Positions 49,993 through 59,809 of a stretch of 64,000 nt of DNA are shown piece after piece. Position numbers and translations under genes: made by a program. This DNA is from Pseudomonas sessilinigenes (lineage in GTDB: Bacteria; Pseudomonadota; Gammaproteobacteria; Pseudomonadales; Pseudomonadaceae): the NCBI RefSeq assembly GCF_003850565.1, contig NZ_CP027706.1, positions 6,832,612 through 6,896,611 on the forward strand. Reading direction: 5' to 3'. How positions within the stretch are numbered: the first letter of the stretch is position 1; every line of letters begins with the position of its first letter. Below the pieces are notes generated by a model. It did no database searches and had not been told where the DNA came from. It saw nothing but the letters and a program-made list of their open reading frames with translations.

Positions 49993-50397
49993 TCAAGCCA
50001 GTTCGTTCAGCAAGGCCAACAGGGTTTCACGCTTCTGCGCCCCCAGGCGATCGATCAGTCGCTGCTGGGCAGCCTCCCAGGCCGGCAGGGCCGCGGCCAG
50101 CCGCTCACGCCCGGCCTCGGTGAGTTGCACCAGGCGGTTGCGTTGGTCGTCACCCTCCATCAAGCGCACCAAGCCAGCAGCCTCCAGGACCCGCACGTTG
50201 CGCCCTAGCGTACTGCGATCCAGCCCCATGGCTTCAGCCAGGCTGGAAATGCTTGGCTGGTCCAGGCGCAGCAGATTATTCAGCAAGGAATACTGGGCGA
50301 CGTTGATCCCGAAGCCATCGAGGGCTCCGTCATAGAACCTGCTGACGCCACGGGCGGCGCGCCGCAGGTTGGTGCACAAACATTGAGAGGGAAGCAT
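49993..50397 (-). CDS. MarR family transcriptional regulator
   Basis: 134 residues from ATG 50397. The winged helix shows Leu-Ala-Glu-Ala-Met-Gly-Leu-Asp-Arg-Ser-Thr-Leu-Gly-Arg-Asn and the wing Glu-Gly-Asp-Asp-Gln-Arg-Asn-Arg-Leu-Val, both typical. Cys6 and Cys8 near the N-terminus could sense oxidation. No ribosome site precedes the ATG, while a TATATA element and an operator-like palindrome lie just ahead of it, so the mRNA could be leaderless. It is upstream of the MFS gene it probably represses. Confidence 0.85.
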   Translation of the reverse strand: MLPSQCLCTNLRRAARGVSRFYDGALDGFGINVAQYSLLNNLLRLDQPSISSLAEAMGLDRSTLGRNVRVLEAAGLVRLMEGDDQRNRLVQLTEAGRERLAAALPAWEAAQQRLIDRLGAQKRETLLALLNELA

Positions 50398-50400
50398 GAT

Positions 50401-50416
50401 GCGTGTATATACCCGC
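50401..50416. promoter_or_regulatory. Candidate MarR operator at the marR start
   Basis: On the minus strand GCGGGTATATACACGC matches GCGGGTAGCTACCCGT (before the MFS gene) at 12 of 16 positions and keeps the dyad outline. It ends 3 bases before the marR ATG and contains a -10-like TATATA. Confidence 0.5.
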
Positions 50417-50467
50417 GACTGATCCAAGGCAATAATTTTCAATAAAAATACCGCAGCGCACTGTGGT

Positions 50468-51199
50468 TCAAAACAGAGCCACGCTCAGCAAAACCACCAT
50501 TTCCAACAGCTCCAGCAAGGCCCCGGCGGTATCTCCAGTAGTCCCCCCAAGCCGCCGCAGCATCAGATGGCGCAACCAGCAGAAGGCAGCGAAAGCCATG
50601 AGCAGGGCCCACAGCCCGCTATAACCCCCTAGCAGCAGGCAGGCCAGCACGCTCAAGCCCATCACCTGCCGCCCAGCCAAACGCGGCAAATGATCAGCCA
50701 GGGCCTGCCCCAGGCCACCGGCACGCACATAAGGCGTGCATAAGAACAGCCCAAGCAAGGCGCTACGCCCGATCAGCGGTGCCAGCAGCAGGGCAAAGCC
50801 CTGCTGCCGTTCGATCAGGACCACCAGGGCAGTGAACTTGAGCAACAGCACCAGTACCAGGGTCACTACGGCAATCGGCCCGCTGCGAGGGTCCTTCATG
50901 ATGCTCAGGGTACGCTCGCGATCACCAAAACCACCCAGCCAGGCATCGGCACTGTCCGCCAACCCATCCAGATGCAAGCCACCACTGAGCAAGACCCAGG
51001 CCGCCAGGAGCAGGGCCGCCTGCAGCAATACCGGGACTCCACCGAGCAAGGCACTCAACGCCCATAGCAAGACCCCGAAGAGCAACCCCACCAGCGGATA
51101 GCACAACAGGGAGCGCCCCAGCTCCTTAGGCTGCGGCATGCCTGGCAGGCGGATCGGCAGGCTGCTGAGGAACTGCAAGGCAATCCAGAACGGCAGCAT
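50468..51199 (-). CDS. cobS: Adenosylcobinamide-GDP ribazoletransferase (cobalamin synthase) CobS/CobV
   Basis: 243 residues, very hydrophobic, with six or more membrane helices. The family block Gly-Gly-Leu-His-Leu-Asp-Gly-Leu-Ala-Asp-Ser-Ala-Asp-Ala is present near residue 75. It joins alpha-ribazole(-phosphate) to adenosylcobinamide-GDP to give adenosylcobalamin(-phosphate) at the inner membrane. It is the last gene of the cob operon, one base after the phosphatase gene. Confidence 0.95.
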   Translation of the reverse strand: MLPFWIALQFLSSLPIRLPGMPQPKELGRSLLCYPLVGLLFGVLLWALSALLGGVPVLLQAALLLAAWVLLSGGLHLDGLADSADAWLGGFGDRERTLSIMKDPRSGPIAVVTLVLVLLLKFTALVVLIERQQGFALLLAPLIGRSALLGLFLCTPYVRAGGLGQALADHLPRLAGRQVMGLSVLACLLLGGYSGLWALLMAFAAFCWLRHLMLRRLGGTTGDTAGALLELLEMVVLLSVALF

Positions 51200-51200
51200 C

Positions 51201-51776
51201 TCAGCCCTCCTCGCTCAAGCAGCCGGCCGCCATCACCTTCAGGCTGAAAAAGGCGCCATGGCTCACTTCGACATTCAACAGCTGTTCACGAGGTAGCCCA
51301 CGCGCCCTCGCCAACAGCAGGCGTATCACGCCGCCATGGCTGACCAGCAGTACACGTCGACCGGCGTGAGCCAGGTAAAGGCGGTCGATCGCCGCCAGCA
51401 CCCGCTGCGAGAAACGCTCCACCGGCTCACCTTCAGGCGGGGTGAAAGCATAGGGATCGGACCAGAAGCGCCCCAGCGCCTCGGCATCGGTCTGCATCAG
51501 GGATGCCGCACTGCACCCCTCCCAGGCACCAAAATGCAGCTCTTGCAGGTCCGGTTCCAGGACCAGCGGCAATTGCAGACGCTCGGTCAATTGCTCGGCA
51601 AACCGAGCACAACGCTGCAAAGGCGAACTGACCACCAAATCCCATTCACCGCGCCCCTGGAGTCCATCGTGCATCTGCTGCCAGCCATGGCTGGTCAGCG
51701 CATCGTCCAGGCTGCCACGCAAGCCACCTCCCGACTCGGTCTCGCCGTGGCGCAACAGATCCAGGTGCAGGATCAT
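51201..51776 (-). CDS. Alpha-ribazole phosphatase-like histidine phosphatase
   Basis: 191 residues. The histidine phosphatase motif Leu-Arg-His-Gly-Glu-Thr sits at 8-13 with the phospho-accepting His10, and a second His lies in Val-Ser-His-Gly-Gly. Between cobT and cobS its role is dephosphorylation of alpha-ribazole phosphate or of adenosylcobalamin phosphate (CobC of Salmonella naming). ATG 51776 overlaps the cobT stop (ATGA); longer in-frame starts lie inside cobT and are rejected. Confidence 0.9.
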   Translation of the reverse strand: MILHLDLLRHGETESGGGLRGSLDDALTSHGWQQMHDGLQGRGEWDLVVSSPLQRCARFAEQLTERLQLPLVLEPDLQELHFGAWEGCSAASLMQTDAEALGRFWSDPYAFTPPEGEPVERFSQRVLAAIDRLYLAHAGRRVLLVSHGGVIRLLLARARGLPREQLLNVEVSHGAFFSLKVMAAGCLSEEG

Positions 51777-52828
51777 GCCGGGCGGTCTGCCACGGCAGCC
51801 TCGGCAAAGGTCGCCATCTGCCCATGCAGGTCGCAAGCCAGGCGCAACAAAGGTACCGCCAGTGCCGCACCACTGCCCTCGCCCAGGCGCAGCCCCAGGT
51901 CCAGCAAGGGGTCGGCCTCCAGGACCTGCAACACATGGCGATGCCCCGGCTCGGCGCCCTGATGGGCGAACAGCAACCAGGGTCGGCAGGCCGGATTCAG
52001 GCGCACAGCCACCAACGCGGCAACGCTGCAGATAAAACCATCAACCAGCACCGCGATACCCTCCTGGGCACAAGCCAGATAGGCCCCCGCCAACGCCGCG
52101 ATTTCAAAGCCGCCCAGGCTGAACAATGCGTACAAGGGGTCGTTGCAAGCCTGCGGATGCAGCGCCAGGGCACGCTCGATGACCTGGGCCTTATGGCTGA
52201 CCCCAGCGGCGTTCAAGCCAGTACCGGGACCAGCCAGTTGCGCAGCCGGAATGCCCAGCAAGGCGCAGGCGATGGCGCTGGCGGCCGTGGTGTTGCCAAT
52301 GCCCATTTCCCCACCAATGAACAACTGGGCGCCCTGTTCGCGAGCACGCAGCGCGCTGTCGCGACCAGCCTGCAGTGCCTGCTCGCCCTGGGCAGGAGTC
52401 ATGGCCGGGCCCATGAGGAAGTTCGCCGTACCCGACCCCAGGTTCAGGTGACGCACCCCGGCCAGCTCCAGGCTGGGATTAATAGTCCCGAGGTCCACCA
52501 CTTCCAGCTGCGCCCTCAATTGACGGGCCAGCACACTGATAGCCGCGCCGCCACTGACAAAGTTCAGCAGCATCTGCCCGGTGACTTCCTGCGGATAGGC
52601 AGAAACACCTTCAGCCACCACCCCGTGATCACCGGCGAAAATCGCAATCCACAGCTGCTCGAGGCTCGGCTTGAGCTGCCCCTGCAGCCCCGCCAGGCGC
52701 ACAGCCAGTGGCTCCAGTTGGCCCAACGAGCCGGCCGGCTTGGTCAGTTGCTGCTGACGCGCCAGCGCCTGCTCGACCACTTGGGCATCGATCGCTTTGC
52801 ACGGATTCTGCCACCAGGAATTACTCAT
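51773..52828 (-). CDS. cobT: Nicotinate-nucleotide--dimethylbenzimidazole phosphoribosyltransferase CobT/CobU
   Basis: 351 residues, standard length. Gly-Glu-Met-Gly-Ile-Gly-Asn-Thr-Thr near residue 172 forms the product-binding loop, and the catalytic Glu region lies near the C-terminus. It makes alpha-ribazole 5'-phosphate from nicotinate mononucleotide and the dimethylbenzimidazole produced by BluB, encoded in the same operon. The ATG at 52828 overlaps the upstream gene stop (ATGA). Confidence 0.95.
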   Translation of the reverse strand: MSNSWWQNPCKAIDAQVVEQALARQQQLTKPAGSLGQLEPLAVRLAGLQGQLKPSLEQLWIAIFAGDHGVVAEGVSAYPQEVTGQMLLNFVSGGAAISVLARQLRAQLEVVDLGTINPSLELAGVRHLNLGSGTANFLMGPAMTPAQGEQALQAGRDSALRAREQGAQLFIGGEMGIGNTTAASAIACALLGIPAAQLAGPGTGLNAAGVSHKAQVIERALALHPQACNDPLYALFSLGGFEIAALAGAYLACAQEGIAVLVDGFICSVAALVAVRLNPACRPWLLFAHQGAEPGHRHVLQVLEADPLLDLGLRLGEGSGAALAVPLLRLACDLHGQMATFAEAAVADRPA

Positions 52829-53346
52829 AACGCGGGTCCTTTCAAAGTCAGGGGCAGGCCGGCGACAGTCAGCACCACACGCTGACAACGCTCGGCCAGA
52901 GCTTGATGCAGCCAACCGGCTTCATCCACGTAGCGGCGAGTCAACTCGCCCAGCGGCACGACACCCATCCCGGTCTCGTTGCTGACAAAAATGATGCTGC
53001 CCGGCAGTGTCGCCACACACTGCAGCAGGGCGTCGCGCTCGGCGACCAGGCGTGCCTGGTCTTCGAGCATCAGCAGGTTGGTCAGCCACAGGGTCAGGCA
53101 ATCCACCAACAGGCAATGCCCTTCGGCAGCGGCCTGCTGCAGCGCCCGAGCCAACTCCAGCGGCTCCTCGATCAGCCCCCAATGTGCCGGACGCCGCTCG
53201 CGGTGATGGACGATGCGCTGATTCATCTCGCCATCCAGTGGCTGGCTGGTGGCGATGTAAGTCACCGCCAGGGCGCTGTCATCGGCCAGCTTTTCAGCCA
53301 GGCGACTCTTGCCGGAGCGGGCACCGCCGAGGATCAGTTGCAACAT
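52825..53346 (-). CDS. cobU: Adenosylcobinamide kinase/adenosylcobinamide-phosphate guanylyltransferase CobU/CobP
   Basis: 173 residues. The P-loop Gly-Gly-Ala-Arg-Ser-Gly-Lys-Ser is at 7-14; the family guanylylation His is expected in His-His-Arg-Glu-Arg-Arg near residue 45. It phosphorylates adenosylcobinamide and then transfers GMP. The stop overlaps the cobT start. It is 40 bases downstream of cobQ, the widest internal gap in the operon. Confidence 0.94.
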   Translation of the reverse strand: MLQLILGGARSGKSRLAEKLADDSALAVTYIATSQPLDGEMNQRIVHHRERRPAHWGLIEEPLELARALQQAAAEGHCLLVDCLTLWLTNLLMLEDQARLVAERDALLQCVATLPGSIIFVSNETGMGVVPLGELTRRYVDEAGWLHQALAERCQRVVLTVAGLPLTLKGPAL

Positions 53347-53386
53347 GCTTGGGCACCTTTGAAGAGAAAACGGAACATGGGCGTGG

Positions 53387-54838
53387 CTAGAGGTGACAGA
53401 GCTGGCGTAGCGCGCCGGTATCCAGGTGGCGCTCCACCAGGTCCGCCAGGCGCTCGATATCGCGCTCGCGCAAGGCGTGGTAATCCACCTCTTGCACATC
53501 CTCCAGGCCAGCCCAGCGCAGCAACGCGCCACACGCGGCCGGGACCTCGAACAGGCCATGCAGGTAAGTGCCGATAATCTGCCCGTCGTCGCTATAGGCG
53601 CCATCGCTGCGCCCGTCGTCGAGCCACACAGGCGCTTGCTCCAAGGCAGGCCCACGGCTGACTCCGGCGTGAATCTCGTAGCCGCTGACCTTCGCGTCTT
53701 CCAAGACCAGGCGACCACTGACATTACGCAACTGCTTTTCTGTTTCGAGCACGGTCTCGAAGGCCAGCAGCCCCAAGCCCGCGCTCGATCCCGCTACGCC
53801 TTCGAGCCCCAGGGGATCGTGCACCTGCTCGCCGAGCATCTGCAGGCCACCACAGATCCCCAGAAGCTTGCCGCCATAGCGCAGGTGCCGGGAGATCGCC
53901 TGCTCCCAACCATTGGCCCGCAGGTAGGCCAGGTCGCTGCGCACGCTCTTGGAACCAGGAAGAATGATCAGGTCTGCCGCGGGAATCGCCTGGCCGGGGC
54001 CAATGAACTGCAGGTCCACCTGGGGATGCAGGCGCAAGGGATCGAAGTCGGTATGGTTGCTGATGCGCGGCAACACCGGCACCACGACCTTGAGCAACTG
54101 CTCGACCTTGCTGGCCTGACGCTGGTCGATACCGTCCTCGGCCTCCAGGTGCAAGTCCATGACATAGGGCAACACGCCCAGCACCGGCTTGCCAGTGCGT
54201 TGCTGCAACCAGTCCAGGCCTGGTTGCAGCAATGCGATGTCGCCCCGAAAGCGGTTGATGATGAAGCCCTTGACCCGGGCCTGTTCGCTAGGCGAAAGCA
54301 GCTCCAGCGTACCCACCAAATGGGCGAACACACCGCCACGATTGATATCGGCGATCAGCAACACCGGGCAGTCCACCGCCTCGGCGAACCCCATATTGGC
54401 AATGTCCCCGGCCCGCAGGTTGATCTCGGCCGGGGAACCGGCACCTTCCACCATCACCACCTGGTAAGCGGCCCGCAGCCGTTCGTGGGAGGCCAGCACC
54501 GCCTGCATGGCAATCGACTTGTAGTCGTGATAGGCCACGGCATTCATGGTGGTCACCGCACGACCATGGATGATCACCTGGGAACCAGTGTCGCTATTGG
54601 GCTTGAGCAGCACCGGGTTCATGTCGGTGTGAGGCACCAAGTTAGCAGCTTGGGCCTGGACCGCCTGGGCCCGGCCGATCTCGCCGCCATCGGCGGTCAC
54701 CGCACTGTTGAGGGCCATGTTCTGCGGCTTGAAGGGCACCACGCCGACACCCTGGCGCACCAGCCAGCGACACAGCGCAGTAACCAGGGTGCTCTTGCCG
54801 GCATCCGAAGTGGTGCCTTGCACCATCAGTGTTGTCAT
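53387..54838 (-). CDS. cobQ: Cobyric acid synthase CobQ
   Basis: 483 residues. The N-terminal dethiobiotin-synthetase-like ATPase has Gly-Thr-Thr-Ser-Asp-Ala-Gly-Lys-Ser. The C-terminal class I glutamine amidotransferase-like domain has the nucleophile Cys in Gly-Ile-Cys-Gly-Gly and the His in Tyr-Leu-His-Gly-Leu-Phe. It amidates carboxyls b, d, e and g of adenosylcobyrinic a,c-diamide. Overlap with the upstream aminotransferase-like gene is 4 bases. Confidence 0.95.
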   Translation of the reverse strand: MTTLMVQGTTSDAGKSTLVTALCRWLVRQGVGVVPFKPQNMALNSAVTADGGEIGRAQAVQAQAANLVPHTDMNPVLLKPNSDTGSQVIIHGRAVTTMNAVAYHDYKSIAMQAVLASHERLRAAYQVVMVEGAGSPAEINLRAGDIANMGFAEAVDCPVLLIADINRGGVFAHLVGTLELLSPSEQARVKGFIINRFRGDIALLQPGLDWLQQRTGKPVLGVLPYVMDLHLEAEDGIDQRQASKVEQLLKVVVPVLPRISNHTDFDPLRLHPQVDLQFIGPGQAIPAADLIILPGSKSVRSDLAYLRANGWEQAISRHLRYGGKLLGICGGLQMLGEQVHDPLGLEGVAGSSAGLGLLAFETVLETEKQLRNVSGRLVLEDAKVSGYEIHAGVSRGPALEQAPVWLDDGRSDGAYSDDGQIIGTYLHGLFEVPAACGALLRWAGLEDVQEVDYHALRERDIERLADLVERHLDTGALRQLCHL

Positions 54839-55827
54839 GGGTGATCCTTGCGGTAGGCCAGCAGCGCCTGCTCCAGGCGCACCCAATCGGCCTCCTCGGC
54901 AGGCAAGCCGAAACGCAGGCTGCTGTTATGGACGAACAGGCGCAGCAGAATGCCCTGTCGCGCCATGAACTGATGCAAGCGCTCGGCCTCGGCGGTGATC
55001 AGCCATTGAAACAGGGCACAACCACCCTGGGGCTTGAAACCATGGCGCTCCAGGACGTCCACCAACCGCTGGCTGGCCACTTCGCTGCGCTGGCGCTGGC
55101 GGGCATGCCCGGCGACATCTTGCAGACAGGCCTGGCCCAGCACCCGGGTTGGTCCACTGACAGCCCAGGGCCCGACCTGTTCGGCCAGTAGCTTGAGCAA
55201 CCGGTGCTCGGCCAGGACAAACCCCAGCCGCACACCAGCCAGGCCGAAGAACTTGCCGAAGGAACGCAGGACGATCAACCCCACCTGGTGGGCATGACCG
55301 GCCAGGCTCAGCTCGGGGGTGTTGTCCATGAAGGCTTCGTCCACCACCAGCCAGCCACCGCGCTGGGCCAGGCGCCCGTGCCACTCCAGCAGGCGCTCCG
55401 GGGGCAGGCTCAGGCCCGTGGGATTGTTGGGATTGACCACCACCAGCACGTCGAGGCTGTCGAGAAAGAAGTCCACCTCCTGCTCCAGCACCTCGCGAAC
55501 CCGGTACCCGGCGCGGCGCCAGGCTTGCGCATGCTCGGCATAACAGGGCGACAACACCCCGACCTTGCCCGTACGTCGCAAACGCGGCAGCAATTGGATC
55601 GCAGCCTGAGAGCCCGCTACCGGCAGCACCTCCCTGGCGCCGTAGTACTCGCAGGCCGCCTGCTCCAGGCCATCGTCGGTCTCTGGCAGGCGCGCCCATG
55701 CACGCAGCGGTATCTGCGGCAATGGAAACGGCCAGGGCGCCAGGCCACTGGACAGGTCAAGCCAGTCCTCTTCAGGAATACCCTGCTCCAGGGCTGCCTT
55801 GCGTAACCGCCCACCGTGCTCAAGCAT
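54835..55827 (-). CDS. cobC: Threonine-phosphate decarboxylase (aminopropanol arm), PLP enzyme
   Basis: 330 residues of the class I/II aminotransferase fold. The Asn-Pro-Asn-Asn-Pro-Thr-Gly motif and the PLP-lysine block Leu-Arg-Ser-Phe-Gly-Lys-Phe-Phe-Gly are present. It decarboxylates L-threonine phosphate to aminopropanol phosphate, used for the corrin f side chain. Named cobC in P. denitrificans and cobD in Salmonella. It overlaps the cbiB end by 8 bases and the cobQ start by 4. Confidence 0.92.
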   Translation of the reverse strand: MLEHGGRLRKAALEQGIPEEDWLDLSSGLAPWPFPLPQIPLRAWARLPETDDGLEQAACEYYGAREVLPVAGSQAAIQLLPRLRRTGKVGVLSPCYAEHAQAWRRAGYRVREVLEQEVDFFLDSLDVLVVVNPNNPTGLSLPPERLLEWHGRLAQRGGWLVVDEAFMDNTPELSLAGHAHQVGLIVLRSFGKFFGLAGVRLGFVLAEHRLLKLLAEQVGPWAVSGPTRVLGQACLQDVAGHARQRQRSEVASQRLVDVLERHGFKPQGGCALFQWLITAEAERLHQFMARQGILLRLFVHNSSLRFGLPAEEADWVRLEQALLAYRKDHP

Positions 55828-56728
55828 AGAATTCAGCCCCCAGGCAAAGAATCAGCAACCAGAGCCAAACGCCTCGCTGCACCAGTTGCCAGCCACGATC
55901 GATGGAACCGGCACTTGCCGGCTCGCCCTCGCCCAACTGTGGGCGTTGATGCAACTGACCATGATAGATCGCCGCGCCCCCCAGCTCGACGCCCAGGGCG
56001 CCGGCGCCAGCCGCCATCACCGGGCCCGCATTGGGACTGTCCCAGGTGGGCCCTTGGCGGTACCAGCACTTGAACGCCAGGCGGGTCTTGCCCAGCAAGG
56101 CATAAGTCAGGGCCACCAGGCGCGCCGGCACATAGTTGAGCAGATCGTCGATCCGTGCGGCTGCCCAGCCGAAGCGCTCGAAGCGCTCGTTGCGATAACC
56201 CCACATTGCATCCAGGGTGTTGCTCAGTCGATAGAGCACCACTCCCGGCACACCCGCCACAGCGAACCAGAACAAGGCGGCGAACACCGCATCGCTACCG
56301 TTTTCCAGCACCGATTCGGTCGCTGCCCGAGCCACGGCGGTGGCGTCCAGCTCGCTGGTCTGGCGGCTCACCAGATACCCTACCCGGCGCCGAGCTTCGT
56401 CCAGGTCATCGCTGCGCAGCGCCTGGGCCACGGGCTCGACATGCTCGCCAAGGCTGCGCAGCCCCAGGGCGCAGTACAACGCCAGGATCTCCACTAGCCA
56501 GCCGATATAGGGCAACCAGGACAACGCCGTGGCCAATAGCGTCAGGGGCAGGACGGCCAGCACCCAGGCAGTGACACCATGACTGCGCCAGCCTCTTCCG
56601 GCAGCGTTGAAACGCTGCTCGATCCGATCCGCCAGGCGCCCGAACGCCACCAGTGGATGCCAGCGCCTGGGCTCGCCCAGCAACGCATCCAGTGCCACCC
56701 CGGCGACACTCAGCAATGCCACGCTCAT
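55820..56728 (-). CDS. cbiB: Adenosylcobinamide-phosphate synthase CbiB/CobD
   Basis: 302 residues, membrane protein with about four to five helices. Family markers are [10 protein letters not shown] near residue 17 and Asp-Leu-Leu-Asn-Tyr-Val-Pro-Ala-Arg. It attaches aminopropanol (phosphate) to adenosylcobyric acid. It is called cobD in aerobic-pathway naming. It overlaps bluB by 4 bases. Confidence 0.94.
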   Translation of the reverse strand: MSVALLSVAGVALDALLGEPRRWHPLVAFGRLADRIEQRFNAAGRGWRSHGVTAWVLAVLPLTLLATALSWLPYIGWLVEILALYCALGLRSLGEHVEPVAQALRSDDLDEARRRVGYLVSRQTSELDATAVARAATESVLENGSDAVFAALFWFAVAGVPGVVLYRLSNTLDAMWGYRNERFERFGWAAARIDDLLNYVPARLVALTYALLGKTRLAFKCWYRQGPTWDSPNAGPVMAAGAGALGVELGGAAIYHGQLHQRPQLGEGEPASAGSIDRGWQLVQRGVWLWLLILCLGAEFYA

Positions 56729-57375
56729 TGGCTTACTCCCCAGCGGTTTTCATACAACAATTCATTCAACGGCCGCGGCTGTGCCCAGCCTTCCAGGGCC
56801 AGCATTGGCGCCGGGTAGAACTCGGTGACCGGCCCCAGGCACAACACGGCCAGGGGCTTGGCCCCCTCCGGCAAGCCCAGCAAGTCGGCTAGCGCCTGGG
56901 GCTCGAACAGCGATACCCAGCCCATTCCCAGGCCTTCGCTACGCGCCGCCAGCCACAGGTTCTGGATCGCGCAGGACAAGGACGCCAGGTCCATCTCCGG
57001 CAGGGTCCGCCGACCGAAGACATGCCGCTCGCGGCCGTCCATCAACGCGGCCACCAAAAGCTCGGCGCAATCGTTGATGCCTTCGACCTTGAGCCTCATG
57101 AACTCGTCGGAACGCTCCCCCAGGGCCTCGGCGGTGCGCACTCGCTCCTCTTCCACCAATTGCTGGATCTGCCCCCGCAGCACGCGGTCGCTGATGCGGA
57201 TGAAACGCCAAGGCTGCATCAGCCCCACGCTCGGCGCCTGGTGGGCTGCCGTCAGCAAGCGCTGCAACAGCTCGGGAGCGACGCTGCCGCCGGCGAAATG
57301 GCGCATGTCGCGACGCTCGGCAATGGCCCGATAGACCGCCTCGCGCTCGAGCGAGGAAAAAGCCTGTTCAGTCAC
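56725..57375 (-). CDS. bluB: 5,6-dimethylbenzimidazole synthase BluB
   Basis: 216 residues of the nitroreductase-like flavin fold, with Arg-Arg-Asp-Met-Arg-His-Phe near residue 22 and [10 protein letters not shown], both typical of BluB rather than ordinary nitroreductases. It destroys reduced FMN with oxygen to give the lower ligand of B12. Its place in the cob operon makes the oxygen-dependent lower-ligand route self-contained here. Overlaps are 4 bases (cbiB) and 8 bases (cobB). Confidence 0.93.
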   Translation of the reverse strand: MTEQAFSSLEREAVYRAIAERRDMRHFAGGSVAPELLQRLLTAAHQAPSVGLMQPWRFIRISDRVLRGQIQQLVEEERVRTAEALGERSDEFMRLKVEGINDCAELLVAALMDGRERHVFGRRTLPEMDLASLSCAIQNLWLAARSEGLGMGWVSLFEPQALADLLGLPEGAKPLAVLCLGPVTEFYPAPMLALEGWAQPRPLNELLYENRWGVSQ

Positions 57376-58702
57376 CCGTGACGCCCCCAGCTACATCAAC
57401 CTCTCGCTTCGGAGCGAACAACGCGGCCACCGCCGCAGGATTGGATGGAAAGTAGAAATGCACATAGGAGGCCGTCATTCTCCCGACCCGATAGACCGCC
57501 TCGGCACCACGGCCACCGTTGGGACTGGAGCCCCGGGCGATAGGCGCAAGCTCGGTACTGGTCAGGGAATGATGGTAGGTATGGCCTCGCAGGCTACCCT
57601 CCGGCAGGTCCACCGCTTGCAAGGCCAGGGCAGCCAGACGCTTCTGCATCACCGCTTCGCCGGGGAGCAGGCCCAGCAGCTCGGCTCGCTGGCCCTGGAC
57701 ATCGACCAGGGAATCCAGCAAGTACAACATCCCGCCACACTCGGCGAGCAAGGGCTTGCCAGCGCCATGATGAGCACGAATAGCCGCCAGCATCGCACTG
57801 TTGCGCTCCAGCGCCTGGTGATGCAATTCGGGGTAACCGCCCGGTAGGTACAGGCTGTCGGCCTCAGGCAGCTCGCGGTCGTGGATCGGTGAAAAGAAGC
57901 TCAACTGCGCCCCCATGGCTCGCAGCAAGTCCAGGTTGGCGCCATAGGTAAAGGCAAATGCCTCATCCCGTGCCACGGCAATGCGTACACCCTCGAGCAG
58001 TGGTTCACACATTGTCGGAACGGGGGCGGCAAAGCCGACGGCAGGCGGTAGCGCTACCTGGCAACTGCTGGCCAGCGCCTCGGCGGCGGCATCCAGGCGC
58101 AAGTCCAGGTCATTGAGCTCGTTGGCTTGCACCAGCCCCAGATGGCGACTGGGCAGTTCGATATCCGTCTCCCGGGACAGCGCGCCATACCAGCGCAACC
58201 CTTCGGTGAGGCTGCCTTCGAGCAACTGCGCATGGCGCAAGGTGCCGACACGATTGGCCAGCACCCCGGCAAATGGCAGGTCCGGCTGGTAGCGCGCCAG
58301 GCCCAAGGCCAGGGCACCAAAGGTCTGGGCCATGGCGGTACCGTCGATCACCCCCAGCACCGGTACTCCAAAATGCCGTGCCAGGTCGGCGCTGGAGGGC
58401 GTGCCGTCGAACAGCCCCATGACCCCCTCGATCAGGATCAGGTCGGCCTCGCCCGCGGCTTCCCACAATAGGCGGCGGCTCTCCTGCTCACCCACCATCC
58501 ACATGTCCAGCTGGTACACCGGGGCACCACTGGCACGCTCGAGAATCATCGGGTCGAGGAAATCCGGCCCGCACTTGAAGACCCGCACTTTGCGCCCCTG
58601 GTTGCGGTGCAGGCGCGCCAGGGCGGCGGTCACGGTAGTCTTGCCCTGGCCGGATGCCGGTGCGGCGATCAATACCGCCGGGCAATGACGAACATCATTC
58701 AT
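57368..58702 (-). CDS. cobB: Cobyrinate a,c-diamide synthase CobB
   Basis: 444 residues. An ATPase domain with Ala-Pro-Ala-Ser-Gly-Gln-Gly-Lys-Thr-Thr is followed by a glutamine amidotransferase domain, with the Cys in Ala-Glu-Cys-Gly-Gly-Met and the His block Gly-His-Thr-Tyr-His-His. In the aerobic pathway it amidates hydrogenobyrinate at a and c. ATG 58702 was chosen; the upstream frame to 58759 overlaps the cobO end. It lies 10 bases after cobO. Confidence 0.93.
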   Translation of the reverse strand: MNDVRHCPAVLIAAPASGQGKTTVTAALARLHRNQGRKVRVFKCGPDFLDPMILERASGAPVYQLDMWMVGEQESRRLLWEAAGEADLILIEGVMGLFDGTPSSADLARHFGVPVLGVIDGTAMAQTFGALALGLARYQPDLPFAGVLANRVGTLRHAQLLEGSLTEGLRWYGALSRETDIELPSRHLGLVQANELNDLDLRLDAAAEALASSCQVALPPAVGFAAPVPTMCEPLLEGVRIAVARDEAFAFTYGANLDLLRAMGAQLSFFSPIHDRELPEADSLYLPGGYPELHHQALERNSAMLAAIRAHHGAGKPLLAECGGMLYLLDSLVDVQGQRAELLGLLPGEAVMQKRLAALALQAVDLPEGSLRGHTYHHSLTSTELAPIARGSSPNGGRGAEAVYRVGRMTASYVHFYFPSNPAAVAALFAPKREVDVAGGVTGD

Positions 58703-58712
58703 GGGTTCACGC

Positions 58713-59324
58713 TCACAGCTCGATGCCTTTCTGCGCCTTGATACCGGCCTGGAAGGCATGCTTGAGCATGCCCATCTCGGTGACGGTGTCGGCCAACTCG
58801 ATCATTTCCGGCTTGGCCCCGCGCCCTGTCACCACCACATGCTGCATCGGCGGACGGGCTTGCAGGTCGCTGAGCACCTGATCCAGGTCCAGGTAGCCAT
58901 GCTTGAGGGCGATGTTCAGCTCATCGAGCACCACCAGGCCGATCTCTGGATCGCTCAGCAACTCCCGGGATACCGCCCAGGCGGCTTCGGCGGCGGCGAT
59001 ATCACGCTGGCGATCCTGGGTCTCCCAGGTGAAACCCTCACCCATTACATGAAACCGCACCTGCTCGGGGAAACGCCTGAAAAACAGTTCCTCACCGGTA
59101 CTGTTGCGACCCTTGATGAACTGCACCACGCCACACCGCATGCCGTGCCCCATGGACCGTGCCAGCATGCCAAAGGCCGAACTGCTCTTACCCTTGCCGT
59201 TGCCAGTCAGCACCAGCAACAGCCCGCACTCATTGGGGGAGTTGGCGATACGCTCGTCGATCACCGCTTTTTTGCGCAGCATGCGCGCCAGGTGACGTTC
59301 GTCACGCTCGAAGGATTCACTCAT
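58713..59324 (-). CDS. cobO: Cob(I)yrinic acid a,c-diamide adenosyltransferase CobO
   Basis: 203 residues, the CobA/CobO type. The P-loop variant Gly-Asn-Gly-Lys-Gly-Lys-Ser-Ser-Ser sits near residue 40, and the N-terminus carries the Arg/Lys-rich helix seen in the family. It transfers the adenosyl group of ATP to cob(I)alamin precursors. It is the first gene after the cobalamin riboswitch. ATG 59324 has GGAGAG upstream; the longer open frame crosses the riboswitch and is rejected. Confidence 0.94.
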   Translation of the reverse strand: MSESFERDERHLARMLRKKAVIDERIANSPNECGLLLVLTGNGKGKSSSAFGMLARSMGHGMRCGVVQFIKGRNSTGEELFFRRFPEQVRFHVMGEGFTWETQDRQRDIAAAEAAWAVSRELLSDPEIGLVVLDELNIALKHGYLDLDQVLSDLQARPPMQHVVVTGRGAKPEMIELADTVTEMGMLKHAFQAGIKAQKGIEL

Positions 59325-59416
59325 GGGACAGCTCTCCGTTGGGGCTGGGGGAACTGGGGGCAGGAACAGGAATAGACGGCACAAGCCTGGCATCGCCCAC
59401 CGTGATGCCGTTGGAT

Positions 59417-59597
59417 GAGTCAGGCCGGTCTCCGGGCTCATGAGCGGCATCGCTGCCGGACTGCGCGCCTTCCCATGCCTGCTTCGACACAGTGGCACTT
59501 GCGCAATCTTGACTCACCTACCGTTGCGGGGGCAGCGCCGGAATCGTCGCCTGCTCCATGGCTGGAGAGGACCCTGACCGGCTTCCCTGTTTCACTC
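59417..59597 (-). promoter_or_regulatory. Cobalamin riboswitch
   Basis: Read on the minus strand, the conserved blocks come in order: GGGAAGCCGGT (about 59578-59588), GCTGCCCCCGCAACGGTA (about 59518-59534), GCCACTG, GGGAAGGCGC, and the B12-box-like GAGCCCGGAGACCGGCC (about 59424-59440). It lies 93 bases ahead of cobO. No T-rich hairpin follows, so control is probably by hiding the ribosome site of cobO when adenosylcobalamin is bound. That would tune the whole operon. Confidence 0.95.
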
Positions 59598-59809
59598 TAT
59601 CGACCTGTGGCCACAGAGCACCTGAAACAAGTCGCGAAGGTTAGAGGGTTGAGAATGGAGCGTCAATTGAAGCGGCCCGCCACATCCTGCACAAAACTGC
59701 ACTGCATCAACAAACTGACGCCAATCTTGTGCCACACTGGAGGGAGTGATATCAAATAGCCACTTTCAGGACATGACGTCCCGTCACACAACAATAAGGG
59801 GTGAGTTCG

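Noticed and set aside
53426..54844. 472-codon plus frame opposite cobQ
   Set aside because: Antisense to a clear cobQ with intact motifs; no start context.
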